From positions 1 to 64,000 of the forward strand of contig CAJTBO010000017.1 in assembly GCA_910573755.1 (NCBI GenBank): a stretch of DNA of 64,000 nt, in the 5' to 3' direction. Each line of letters opens with the position of its first letter. The first letter of the stretch is position 1. Below are positions 45,545 to 54,090 of this stretch, piece after piece. The translations under genes were made by a program, and so were the position numbers. This DNA is from Lachnospiraceae bacterium. Its GTDB lineage: Bacteria > Bacillota > Clostridia > Lachnospirales > Lachnospiraceae. The notes beneath the pieces were generated by a model, which worked only from the letters and a program-made list of their open reading frames with translations, ran no database searches and was not told the DNA's origin.

Positions 45545-46000
45545 ATGTTAAAAGGAATTCCTACTATTATATCGCCGGAATTACTGAAAATTCTGGACGA
45601 GATGGGTCATACGGATGAGATCACCATCGCAGACGGCAATTTTCCGGGACATACCTACGGAAAAAAGGTGATCCGTCTGGACGGACACGGCGTACCGGAG
45701 ATTCTGGATGCTATTTTGCAGTTAATGCCGCTTGATACCTATCCGAACGCAAAGGGCGAAGTTGATCCGCCCTGTACGCTGATGGCAGTGGAGCCGGGGG
45801 ATGACGCGAAAACACCGATCTGGGATGAGTATAAAGATATCGTAAAAAAATATGACGACAGAGGCGCCGACTGTTTTCAGGAAATCAATAAATGGGATTT
45901 CTACAAACAGACGCAGGAGAAATCCACCTGTGTTATCATGTCCACGGAGACGGCGATCTACGCGAATATCATTTTGAGAAAAGGCGTTGTGATCGTATAA
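45545..46000 (+). CDS. fucU: RbsD/FucU-family sugar mutarotase
   Basis: A 151-residue protein that interconverts the alpha and beta anomers of L-fucose (or a related sugar). Family blocks: SPELLKILDEMGHTDEITIADGNFP with the catalytic His in MGHTD, and FYKQTQEKSTCVIMSTETAIYANIILRKGVV at the end. Length fits FucU. GAAGGAGG precedes ATG. It has its own promoter and terminator 28 kb from the end of the fucose importer, yet fits that pathway. Confidence 0.88.
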   Translation: MLKGIPTIISPELLKILDEMGHTDEITIADGNFPGHTYGKKVIRLDGHGVPEILDAILQLMPLDTYPNAKGEVDPPCTLMAVEPGDDAKTPIWDEYKDIVKKYDDRGADCFQEINKWDFYKQTQEKSTCVIMSTETAIYANIILRKGVVIV

Positions 46001-46071
46001 GACATTGTGATCCTGCGGAAAGATACTGCCTGAGAGGTTTTTGCGCTATGGCGGTATAAGACAGAGCGATG

Positions 46072-46107
46072 CTCCCCCGGCACGAAAAGCGTGCAGGGGG
46101 AGTTTTT
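46072..46107 (+). terminator. Rho-independent terminator
   Basis: CTCCCCC-GGCACG / CGTGC-A-GGGGGAG followed by TTTTTA, between fucU and the nickel importer. Confidence 0.88.
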
Positions 46108-46136
46108 AAAAAAGACAAGAAAGAGGGATAATAGTT

Positions 46137-47132
46137 ATGCATATGGCGGATGCGTTGGTAGTGCCTGCTGTGGCGGGCACTATGTATGCTGCTTCCACGG
46201 CGGCGGCAGCTTATTCGATCAGGAAGGTACGGCTGGAGAATGAACCGAAAAAAATTCCGGCGATGGGAGTCATGGGTGCTTTTGTATTTGCGGCGCAGAT
46301 GATCAACTTTACGATTCCGGGAACAGGCTCGTCGGGGCATTTGTGCGGCGGTATGCTGCTGACAGCCATGCTGGGGCCCTTTGCGGGCTTTCTGACAATG
46401 ACGGGAATATTGCTGATCCAGTGTCTGGTCTTTGCGGACGGCGGCCTTTTGGCGCTGGGGTGCAATATCTGGAATATGGCATTTTACGGCTGTTTTGTCG
46501 GCGGGCTTCTGATCTGGAAACCCTTTATGAAACGGAATATGACAAAAAGACGGATCACGGCGGTTTCCGTTGCAGCCTGTGTGATAACGCTGCAGATGGG
46601 GGCATTTTCCGTGACGTTGGAAACCCTAGCTTCCGGGATCACGGAGCTGCCGTTCTCTGTTTTTATCGGCGCCATGCAGCCGATCCATCTGGCGATCGGA
46701 CTGGTGGAAGGGCTGATCACGGCGGCAGTGCTTTTGTTTGTTTATGAAGCGAGGCCCGGGATGCTGTGGGCGGAGACTGCTGCGAAAGAGGAAGGAAGGT
46801 TCAGTTTCCGCAGGACGCTTGTTATATTGGCGGCGGCAGCCGCGTTTATCGGGGGCGTGGTATCCCTGTTTGCGTCCGCTCTGCCGGATGGACTGGAGTG
46901 GTCAATGGAACGGACAGCCGGTACGTCGGAACTGGCGGCATCCGGCGGTGCCTATGAACTGGCGGAGAGTATTCAGGGCACAACGGCTATTTTGCCGGAT
47001 TATGCGTTTTCTTTCAGTGATTCCGCAGCGGGGACGACCGTTTCGGGGCTTGTCGGAGGTGTGCTGGTGATCGCGCTTTGTATAGCGGTATGTTATGGCA
47101 TGAAATTTTTCAGAAAAGGGAAAAACGGATAA
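46137..47132 (+). CDS. Nickel/cobalt ECF importer, fused CbiM-CbiN (LarMN type)
   Basis: A 331-residue membrane protein. N-terminal CbiM part begins MHMADAL, whose residues form the metal site with the free N-terminus, and includes FTIPGTGSSGHLCGG and FADGGLLALGCNIWNM. Residues about 220-331 form a CbiN-like part (SLFASALPDGLEW, a PDGLE box, then a last helix and basic tail). It captures Ni2+ or Co2+ at the membrane. The LarBCE genes downstream point to nickel. AGAGGG lies upstream of ATG; the stop overlaps the next start. Confidence 0.88.
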   Translation: MHMADALVVPAVAGTMYAASTAAAAYSIRKVRLENEPKKIPAMGVMGAFVFAAQMINFTIPGTGSSGHLCGGMLLTAMLGPFAGFLTMTGILLIQCLVFADGGLLALGCNIWNMAFYGCFVGGLLIWKPFMKRNMTKRRITAVSVAACVITLQMGAFSVTLETLASGITELPFSVFIGAMQPIHLAIGLVEGLITAAVLLFVYEARPGMLWAETAAKEEGRFSFRRTLVILAAAAAFIGGVVSLFASALPDGLEWSMERTAGTSELAASGGAYELAESIQGTTAILPDYAFSFSDSAAGTTVSGLVGGVLVIALCIAVCYGMKFFRKGKNG

Positions 47133-47932
47133 TGGCGAAGCTTGGGAGAGCGATCCGTGAAATACATAGTCTGGAGAATCTGGCAGAGCGGAATACGTTT
47201 TTTAACAGGATACATCCGACGGCAAAGGTGCTTGTGACGATCTGGTATCTGATCCTGGTGATGAGTTTCGGAAAGTATGATGTGACCGGACTTTTCGGGA
47301 TGTGCCTTTATCCGCTGATCCTGATGATATCAGGGGATATTTCCATAGGACAGGCAGTGCGGCGTCTGAAACCGGTGCTGCTTATGGTGTTTCTGATCGG
47401 GGCGGCGAATCCGTTTTTTGACAGGACGCCTGTTCTGGAAGCGGGAGGGATTACCGTCACGGCAGGGATGCTTTCCATGTTGACATTGTTTTGTAAGACA
47501 GGGTTTGCGGTTTTTGCATCCTATGTTCTGATTGCCACAACAACGATGGAGCAGATCTGTTATGCCCTGCGCAGACTCCATATGCCGCAGATACTGGTGA
47601 CGGTGCTGCTGCTGATATACCGCTATCTGGTGCTGATGCTGAAAGAGGCGGACCGGATCACACAGGCTTATATGCTGCGCGCGCCCGGTGAAAAAGGAGT
47701 GAAAAAGAGCGCCTGGGGGCCTTTGGCGGGGCAGATGCTGCTGCGCAGTATGGACAGGGCGCAGAGAGTGTATGAGAGTATGACGATGAGAGGGTTTCGG
47801 GGAGAGTTTTTTCTGCGGGGGAGTTTTATCCCGCTGCGGCAGAGCGTTTTGTACGGGGTCATCTGGTATCTGGTGCTGGCGGTATTTCGGCTGGTGCCGG
47901 TGTTTGAACTGGTCGGGCGGATTTTTATATGA
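47132..47932 (+). CDS. cbiQ: ECF importer transmembrane coupling protein CbiQ
   Basis: A 266-residue membrane protein with about five helices and the coupling motifs of EcfT proteins near the end: AYMLRAPGEKG and VYESMTMRGFRGEF, which dock on the ATPase. ATG 47132 shares one base with the stop of the previous gene. Together with CbiMN and CbiO it forms the metal importer. Confidence 0.88.
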   Translation: MAKLGRAIREIHSLENLAERNTFFNRIHPTAKVLVTIWYLILVMSFGKYDVTGLFGMCLYPLILMISGDISIGQAVRRLKPVLLMVFLIGAANPFFDRTPVLEAGGITVTAGMLSMLTLFCKTGFAVFASYVLIATTTMEQICYALRRLHMPQILVTVLLLIYRYLVLMLKEADRITQAYMLRAPGEKGVKKSAWGPLAGQMLLRSMDRAQRVYESMTMRGFRGEFFLRGSFIPLRQSVLYGVIWYLVLAVFRLVPVFELVGRIFI

Positions 47933-47985
47933 TAACGTGCGGCCCTCATGTTTTCGATCATAACTTTAATGAGGCAGGAAGGGAT

Positions 47986-48732
47986 ATGGATTCGATCATA
48001 GAGATAGAAGATCTGCGGTTTTGTTATCATGCGGACAGGTATGTTCTGGATGGCATCAACCTTGCCGTGGCGCCGGGGGAGTCGGTTGGCGTGATCGGCG
48101 CGAACGGTGTGGGAAAGTCCACGTTTTTAAAGATTCTGGCGGGGCTTTTGCCGGAATATGAGGGGAGTATCCGGATCGCGGATCATTTGCTGGAAAAGAA
48201 AAATTACGGGGAGATCCGGCGGAGGCTGGGATATGTATTTCAGGATTCGGACAGCCAGCTTTTTATGAATACCGTGGAGGAGGATGTGGCGTTCGGGCCG
48301 CTGAATTACGGGTTTTCAAGGGAAGAGGCGGATAGGTCTGTGAAAGAGGCGCTCAGAAAGACGCATATGGAGGGACTGGCGGGGCGGCATATTTACAGGC
48401 TTTCCGGCGGGGAGAAGAAGCTGGCGGCAATAGCGGGGATACTGGCGCTGCAGCAGGATGACGGTGTTATCCTGATGGATGAACCATCGGTCTCCTTAGA
48501 TCCTGCAAACCGGGAAAATCTGATAGAGGTAATACGGGAACTTAAGGCCGCAAAACTTCTGGCATCCCATGATCTGGACTTTATCTACGACACCTGTGAG
48601 AGAACGATACTGCTCTCGGGGGGAGAGGTTGTCTATGACGGAGATACAAAAAGACTGCTGCGGGATAAAACGCTTTTGGAGGAGAACGGGCTGCGGCTTC
48701 CGCTGTCTTTCCGTTTTCCGGGGAATATATGA
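47986..48732 (+). CDS. cbiO: ECF importer ATPase CbiO
   Basis: A 248-residue ABC ATPase. Walker A GANGVGKST, Q-loop YVFQDSDSQLF, signature RLSGGEKKLAAIA, Walker B GVILMDEPSVSLD and switch SHDLDF. ATG 47986 follows AGGAAGGGAT; a start overlapping the cbiQ stop (47929) is possible but has no ribosome site. It powers nickel uptake for the Lar enzymes. Confidence 0.9.
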   Translation: MDSIIEIEDLRFCYHADRYVLDGINLAVAPGESVGVIGANGVGKSTFLKILAGLLPEYEGSIRIADHLLEKKNYGEIRRRLGYVFQDSDSQLFMNTVEEDVAFGPLNYGFSREEADRSVKEALRKTHMEGLAGRHIYRLSGGEKKLAAIAGILALQQDDGVILMDEPSVSLDPANRENLIEVIRELKAAKLLASHDLDFIYDTCERTILLSGGEVVYDGDTKRLLRDKTLLEENGLRLPLSFRFPGNI

Positions 48733-48900
48733 TCCTGAAGGGCTATTATTGTGACAAGCAGGCGCGACTGTACGGCAGATAGGAAGATCTGCGCATAAGA
48801 GGGATAAAAGATAAAAGAAATGTTTCGGATATGCGGGCAGGAACGGCTGAAATGCGGAATTTGTCTGCGGTGTGATACATAGCGGCGGTTTGCGGGAATA

Positions 48901-49028
48901 GTGTGAGAAGTACTTCCAGAACTCAGCAGCAGAGGCTGCTTCGTTAAGAAGTACTAAGTCTCACACAGGAGAATGCCCAAAATACGGGCATTCTCCGCAC
49001 AGATTTGTGTCGCTGTGAAGCAGCGACA
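48901..49028 (+). ncRNA. Structured leader RNA candidate upstream of larB
   Basis: The 332-bp gap between cbiO and larB has no gene but holds three hairpins in a row. Hairpin 1 (48901-48966) is layered: GTGTGAGA/TCTCACAC, AGTACTTC/GAAGTACT, then AGCAGC/GCTGCT around AGAG, with asymmetric internal loops. Hairpin 2: GGAGAATGCCC/GGGCATTCTCC (48968-48996). Hairpin 3: TGTCGCTG/CAGCGACA (49008-49028), which directly precedes the TGGAGG at 49029. I do not recognise a known riboswitch class. Confidence 0.55.
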
Positions 49029-49064
49029 TGGAGGTTAGAATGAAGGGAATAAAGGCAGGGAACA

Positions 49065-49829
49065 ATGGAATTACGGGATATGCTTGAAAAAGTAAAGGCG
49101 GGCGAGGTATCCGTAGAGGAAGCGGAGAAATATTTTGCGCGGAAATCCTTCGAGGATATGGGGTATGCCAAACTGGACACTTATCGGGAGATCCGTTCCG
49201 GTTATCCCGAGGTGGTTTACTGCAGCGGAAAGGCGGATCAGCATCTGCTGAAGATTTTTGAGACATTGTATCGGGAAAACGGGGAAGTGCTGGGGACAAG
49301 GGCATCTAAAGAACAGTATGAACTGGTGAAAAAGAGCATTCCCGATATTTGTTATGATGCGGTGTCCCGCATTCTGAAAACGGAAAAGGCACAGAAGGAG
49401 CATACCGGCAATATAGCGGTCTGTACGGCGGGCACGGCGGATATACCGGTGGCGGAAGAGGCGGCCCAGACGGCGGAATATTTCGGGAATAAGGTGGAAC
49501 GGATTTATGACGTGGGTGTCAGCGGCATACACCGCCTGCTGGCAAGAGTCGATGTGATCCGGGCGGCAAACTGTGTGGTGGCGGTGGCAGGTATGGAGGG
49601 CGCCCTTGCCAGTGTGATCGGCGGTCTGGTGGAGAGGCCGGTGATTGCCGTTCCGACATCCGTGGGATACGGGGCGAATATGGGCGGGATATCGGCGCTT
49701 CTCACGATGATCAATTCCTGTGCGAATGGGATCGCGGTGGTGAATATCGATAACGGCTACGGCGCAGGATACATGGCGTCCCAGATCAACCGGCTGGCGG
49801 TGCGGGGATGCGTGGAAATGAGGCAATAA
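49065..49829 (+). CDS. larB: NPN cofactor biosynthesis protein LarB
   Basis: A 254-residue enzyme related to AIR carboxylase (PurE) that carboxylates and hydrolyses nicotinic acid adenine dinucleotide in the first step of nickel-pincer nucleotide synthesis. N-terminal helices (residues 1-110), then the PurE-like core: VCTAGTADIPVAEEAAQTAE, VGVSGIHRLL, VAVAGMEGALASVIGGL, PTSVGYGANMGG and NIDNGYGAGYMAS. It follows the nickel importer and precedes larC, as in Lar operons. Confidence 0.93.
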   Translation: MELRDMLEKVKAGEVSVEEAEKYFARKSFEDMGYAKLDTYREIRSGYPEVVYCSGKADQHLLKIFETLYRENGEVLGTRASKEQYELVKKSIPDICYDAVSRILKTEKAQKEHTGNIAVCTAGTADIPVAEEAAQTAEYFGNKVERIYDVGVSGIHRLLARVDVIRAANCVVAVAGMEGALASVIGGLVERPVIAVPTSVGYGANMGGISALLTMINSCANGIAVVNIDNGYGAGYMASQINRLAVRGCVEMRQ

Positions 49830-49897
49830 CGATATGCGGCGGTCAGAAGCAGTATTTGAACATGTGAATAAATTTGAAAGTGATCGGGGGAAATGAG

Positions 49898-51643
49898 ATG
49901 GAACAACAGAAAAACACATTATATCTGGAATGTAACAGCGGGATCAGCGGGGATATGGCGGTGGCAGCTTTGCTGGATCTGGGCGCGGATAAGGAAGTAC
50001 TGAAAAAAGCGCTGAAGAGTATTCCGATCCATGGATTTCGGATAAAGATCAGCAGAGTGAAAAAAGCGGGGCTGGATGTCTGTGATTTTCATGTTATTCT
50101 GGATGAGGCCCATGAAAATCACGATCATGATATGGCGTATTTATTCGGAGAGAGACACATGCATGCGGAGGAGCATGGGCATGGAGTGAGGCATGCGTAT
50201 GCCGGTGAGAAGGCTCATAGTGAAAGGCATGGGTATACGGAGGAGCATGGGCATGGAGAGAGGCATGCGTATGCCGGTGAGCAAAATCATAGTGAAAAGT
50301 GTGAATCAGCAGGGCTGCATACTTACAGCACAGAAGCACATATCCCTGCAGGAGAAGAACGGCGCCATGAGCACAGGCATAACCATCACGATCATGAATA
50401 CGAATATGTTCATCATGGCCATGCCGGTCATGGACATGACCATGATCACGACCACGGCAATGCCAGCCACGGTCATGATCACGACCATACCCATCATCAT
50501 GATCACGACCACGCTCATACCTATCATCATGAGCACAGGGGCCTGCCTGAAATTCTGCATATTATCAGGCACACGCATATGACAGAAGGCGCCAGAGAAA
50601 TTGCGGTACGTATTTTCAGGATTCTGGCGGGTGCGGAGGCGAAAGCCCACGGACTGCCTGAAAATGAAGTGCATTTTCACGAAGTAGGTGCGGTGGATTC
50701 CATCGTGGATATCATTTCCGCTGCGGTATGTCTGGATAATCTGGGAATAACACGGTGCATCGTGCCGGGACTCTGTGAGGGAACGGGAACCATACGCTGT
50801 CAGCACGGTATTATGAACGTGCCGGTGCCGGCTGTGGTAAATATTGTACAGGCGCATCAGCTGAAACTTTCCGTGACCGATATCAGAGGAGAACTTGTGA
50901 CGCCTACCGGCGCCGCGATCGTGGCGGCTGTAAAAACGGCGGATGATCTTCCGGAGAGTTTTCGCATTATAAAGACAGGTATGGGGGGCGGAAAACGCGC
51001 CTATGAAAGACCGAGCATTCTGAGAGCGATGCTGATAGAGGATCTGGATGAATCAGCCGGTCAGAAGGTGGATGATAAGGCGGAAAAGGCGGATAAGAAC
51101 AGAGAATACAGCGGAGAAGATTCAGACGGCAAAGATGTCATTTACAAGCTGGAAAGCAATATTGATGACTGTTCCGGTGAGGCATTGGGGTATGTGATGG
51201 ACAGACTTTTGGAGGCAGGGGCGAGGGATGTGCATTATATGCCGGTCTATATGAAAAAGAACCGTCCGGCTTATCAGCTTAATGTGATCTGCAGGAAGGA
51301 GCAGATCCCGGAACTGGAAAACATTATTTTTGCGGAGACCACAACAATAGGTATCCGAAGGCAGAGAATGGAACGTTCCGTATTGCCGCGCCGCAGCGTG
51401 GAGATCATGACGGATTTGGGAGGAGCGGTGGTCAAGGAATGCCGCCTGCCGAAAGATGCGGGAGTAAGATACTATCCGGAATATGACAGTATAGTGAAGC
51501 TGTGCAGGATAAGCGGGAAATCTTATCAGGAAGTATATCATCTGGTACTGGAGCAGTGTAAAACGGGGAAAAACGGCGGGATAAAAAGAACGGAAAAGAG
51601 GAACGCGAAAGTACATCGCTTTTTCGGAAAAGCACAGAAGTAG
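49898..51643 (+). CDS. larC: Nickel-insertion protein LarC with large His-rich insert
   Basis: A 581-residue protein that inserts Ni into the pincer cofactor (pyridinium-3,5-bisthiocarboxylate). N-terminal CNSGISGDMAVAALLDLG and later FHEVGAVDSIVDIISAA, TPTGAAIVAA, KTGMGGGKRAYERPSILR and LESNIDDCSGEALG match LarC/DUF111. Residues about 71-214 are a His/Asp/Gly-rich insert, part of which is a 72-bp direct duplication (units near 50168 and 50240), likely a nickel store. The frame is continuous; no split or frameshift as seen in Lactobacillus larC1/larC2. ATG 49898 follows GGGGGAAATGAG. Confidence 0.92.
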   Translation: MEQQKNTLYLECNSGISGDMAVAALLDLGADKEVLKKALKSIPIHGFRIKISRVKKAGLDVCDFHVILDEAHENHDHDMAYLFGERHMHAEEHGHGVRHAYAGEKAHSERHGYTEEHGHGERHAYAGEQNHSEKCESAGLHTYSTEAHIPAGEERRHEHRHNHHDHEYEYVHHGHAGHGHDHDHDHGNASHGHDHDHTHHHDHDHAHTYHHEHRGLPEILHIIRHTHMTEGAREIAVRIFRILAGAEAKAHGLPENEVHFHEVGAVDSIVDIISAAVCLDNLGITRCIVPGLCEGTGTIRCQHGIMNVPVPAVVNIVQAHQLKLSVTDIRGELVTPTGAAIVAAVKTADDLPESFRIIKTGMGGGKRAYERPSILRAMLIEDLDESAGQKVDDKAEKADKNREYSGEDSDGKDVIYKLESNIDDCSGEALGYVMDRLLEAGARDVHYMPVYMKKNRPAYQLNVICRKEQIPELENIIFAETTTIGIRRQRMERSVLPRRSVEIMTDLGGAVVKECRLPKDAGVRYYPEYDSIVKLCRISGKSYQEVYHLVLEQCKTGKNGGIKRTEKRNAKVHRFFGKAQK

Positions 51644-51656
51644 AAAGTGAGACGGG

Positions 51657-52586
51657 ATGGAGAAAGAGCTGGCAGAAAAATATGAAAAGCTGCAGAAAAA
51701 AATGGAAGGTTATCTTCCGGCAGGAATCGTTGTGGCTTTTTCCGGCGGCGTGGATTCGGCGCTCCTGTTAAAGCTGGCATGCAGCACGGCGGCGGGGAAG
51801 GGGAAAAAGGTATATGCCGTCACAATGCAGACAAAGCTTCATCCGGCAGGGGATCTGGAGTCGGCAGGGCGCTGTGCGGCGGAAGCAGGGGCGGTACACA
51901 AAGTGCTGCAGATCGATGAACTGATAGAAAGCGGTATAGAGGATAATCCTTTGAACCGCTGCTATCTTTGTAAACGGGAAATTTTCCGGAAAATAAAAAA
52001 ATTTGCCGGAGAACTGGGGGCAGGCTGTGTATTGGAAGGAACCAATGCGGATGACCTGCATCAGTACCGGCCCGGGATCAGGGCGCTGCGGGAACTTCAG
52101 ATCATCAGTCCTTTGTGTGAGTGCGGGCTGACGAAGGCGGAGATCCGGGAACTGGCGGGATATCTGGGGATATCCGCGGCAAATCGTCCCTCATCCCCCT
52201 GCCTTGCCACAAGGCTTCCTTACGGGACGAGGATCAGTTATGAATTGCTGGAGAGGATTGACGAAGGGGAACGTTATCTGCGTGATCTGGGATTTTATAA
52301 TGTACGGCTGCGGGTGCATGGTTTGACTTCTGTAGTCAATACAGAGACGGAAGCTGAAGGCGGGGCGGCTGCGGAAAATATACCCTGCAGCGCACAGGTT
52401 TTGGAAAATGGAACAAACGAAGGGACAGAATGGCTTGCCCGTATTGAGGTTGACCGGGAAGATCTGCCAAAACTTTTAGATGTCCGGAAAGAATTGATTG
52501 AGAAGATAAAGAAACTGGGATTTAACAGGGTGACAGTTGACCTGGAGGGGTTCCGCTCCGGGAGTATGGACCGGGTGAAGCCGTAA
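51657..52586 (+). CDS. larE: Sulfur transferase LarE
   Basis: A 309-residue ATP pyrophosphatase-like enzyme that adds sulfur to the cofactor precursor. PP-loop FSGGVDSALLLKL, the NRCYLCKREIF Cys pair, TNADDLHQYRPG, and a conserved SPCLATRLPYG whose Cys lies where the sulfur-donor (or cluster) Cys is found in the family. Starts 14 bp after larC. The presence of three Cys leaves open whether it is the sacrificial-Cys type or a cluster-using type. Confidence 0.9.
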   Translation: MEKELAEKYEKLQKKMEGYLPAGIVVAFSGGVDSALLLKLACSTAAGKGKKVYAVTMQTKLHPAGDLESAGRCAAEAGAVHKVLQIDELIESGIEDNPLNRCYLCKREIFRKIKKFAGELGAGCVLEGTNADDLHQYRPGIRALRELQIISPLCECGLTKAEIRELAGYLGISAANRPSSPCLATRLPYGTRISYELLERIDEGERYLRDLGFYNVRLRVHGLTSVVNTETEAEGGAAAENIPCSAQVLENGTNEGTEWLARIEVDREDLPKLLDVRKELIEKIKKLGFNRVTVDLEGFRSGSMDRVKP

Positions 52587-52698
52587 CAGAGAATCCGGTA
52601 GTATTTGCTGAACGAAATGTCAGGTTTGGTCTCACATAAATGAAAACATTGGGAATTTAAGGCGAAAAGCAAAAAATGGAGAATCCCTGTAACTCAAA

Positions 52699-52726
52699 AA
52701 CACCGCATCTCTGCGGTGTTTTTTAT
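52699..52726. terminator. Bidirectional terminator at the chromosome/prophage border
   Basis: AAAAACACCGCA, loop TCTC, TGCGGTGTTTTTT: T-runs on both strands. It would end the lar operon from the left and the former tRNA transcript from the right. Confidence 0.88.
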
Positions 52727-52750
52727 CGGAGTGACAAGATTCGAACTTGA
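52726..52750 (-). other. Attachment site: displaced 3' end of a tRNA gene
   Basis: Read on the minus strand, TCAAGTTCGAATCTTGTCACTCCGA has the T-loop TTCGAAT with its stem and a 7-nt acceptor strand CACTCCG plus discriminator A, but nothing upstream forms the rest of a tRNA. A C1-G72 acceptor with A73 fits tRNA-Pro. An integrase gene follows at once, so this is the left att core of an integrated element; the intact tRNA should lie at the other end, outside the window. Confidence 0.75.
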
Positions 52751-52903
52751 GAAGTGTAAGAACGAAAATACCCATAAAAGCGTGATTTTTTCAACAAAAT
52801 CAAGGCTTTGCGGGTATTTTTCATCTGTTCTTAACAAGTGTTATTTTTGGTGTAAAACTGATATTTTTACAATTTTTTGTCATGGAATTTGTCATGAGAA
52901 TTA

Positions 52904-53899
52904 CTATGAAAAAAGCGCATTCCTCAGCTTTTCAGAAGCCTCTCTTTTCGCTTTTTCTTCTTTATCCATCATAGAATGGCGGTATACAGATTTCATAACA
53001 TGATCGGTTTCCCATCCCCCCATTTTGAGGATGTCCGCTTCCGGTACACCGAGGGCAGACATCTGGCTTGCAAAATAATGTCTCAATTTATGCAACGAAA
53101 ATGTTTCTATTCCAAGCTTCTTTTCGATTCTTTCCAGATAATGTGTTATAGATCCAGGATACCCTTTATATACATACCCCTGGGCCTTTATCTTTTCTGC
53201 AAGTTCTGCTGCTATGATGATATCTCTTGTACTCTCTGTAGTCTTTGTGCTTTTTAATACCCATTCCTTTTTTTCGTTCTGGACCAGCGCTTTGTTTATG
53301 TGTACTATATCGCCATCTATATCATCAATCGTGAGAGCACAGATTTCTGATCGGCGCATCCCATAACAGGCTAAAGTTATTGGCACTTCAAAAGCACTTC
53401 CTTTTGCCGCTTCCAATATTCTTTTTACGTCATCCTGTGATGGCGTGTAAGGATCAGATTTAACCTTTTGTGGAAGAGTAGTAGAAATTCTAAGTGAAGG
53501 ATAAAAGGTCCCCATCACAGCAGTTATCAGTCCATGATAATCACGTACAGTCTTTGGTGATCTGCCACATGATAATTCATTTACAAGCTTATTGATCTCT
53601 ACTTGAGATATATCTGATATCGGAAGCCTGCAGAACCAATCGGGTAATCTGTTTATTTTTTCTGAATATTCTTTTAGTGTTTTCGGGGAAAGTACATTTC
53701 TTTTCATATCGACATAGCTTTTAGCGGCTTTTTGAAAATCCATGTTTACTTTTGCTGTTTTTATTTTTTCCAGTTCTTTAGCCATAGCCATTACGGCTTC
53801 TTTTTGCGTTGGCTTTCCATCGAATGTAACAGTATAGGTTTGTCCCTTGTACATTTTCCGGATTCTGTAAGAGCCGGACGGTAGTTTTTCAATCTTCAT
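52904..53899 (-). CDS. Prophage-type tyrosine integrase
   Basis: A 331-residue integrase: N-terminal AP2-like arm-binding part (LPSGSYRIRKMYKGQTYTVTF), core-binding domain (about residues 50-150) and catalytic domain with Arg in LACYGMRRSEI, Lys in LKSTKTTEST, HxLR in LHKLRHYFAS, a Trp/His region MGGWETDHVMKSVYRH and the nucleophile Tyr. AGGAGGATGATACT precedes ATG 53899. It points toward the tRNA-derived att site, as usual. An inverted repeat AAATACCC/GGGTATTT downstream (52770-52822) may end its transcript. Confidence 0.93.
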   Translation of the reverse strand: MKIEKLPSGSYRIRKMYKGQTYTVTFDGKPTQKEAVMAMAKELEKIKTAKVNMDFQKAAKSYVDMKRNVLSPKTLKEYSEKINRLPDWFCRLPISDISQVEINKLVNELSCGRSPKTVRDYHGLITAVMGTFYPSLRISTTLPQKVKSDPYTPSQDDVKRILEAAKGSAFEVPITLACYGMRRSEICALTIDDIDGDIVHINKALVQNEKKEWVLKSTKTTESTRDIIIAAELAEKIKAQGYVYKGYPGSITHYLERIEKKLGIETFSLHKLRHYFASQMSALGVPEADILKMGGWETDHVMKSVYRHSMMDKEEKAKREASEKLRNALFS

Positions 53900-54090
53900 A
53901 GTATCATCCTCCTGTAATCTGGCAGCAGGGCATAAAAATGCCCGGCACTTGCGTTTTTGCCGGGAGAATGATATAATTCACTTGCTTAGGGTGAGTTATA
54001 TCGGTACTCCCGGTATAGTTCCGATCCGCTCCGGTGCTGGTAACACTGGGGCGGATTTTATTTTTTAATAAAATACATTTTTGCCACTTT
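53900..54090. other. Gap with hairpins between integrase and Sel1 gene
   Basis: Contains CCCGGCA/TGCCGGG (minus-strand terminator-like, 53940-53966) and ATCCGCTCC/GGGGCGGAT followed by TTTTATTTTTT on the plus strand (54028-54065). A minus-strand frame reads across it but overlaps the Sel1 gene and is probably not coding. Confidence 0.45.

Noticed and set aside
48901-49028. Known NiCo riboswitch
   Set aside because: I cannot find the conserved four-way-junction core of that class; kept only as an unclassified structured leader.
50306-50857. Minus-strand frame with Met/Val-rich runs
   Set aside because: It mirrors the His-rich codons of larC; the hydrophobic look is a by-product of CAT/GAC repeats.
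52726-52750. Complete tRNA gene
   Set aside because: Only T-arm and acceptor 3' strand are present; no anticodon or D-arm upstream on the minus strand.
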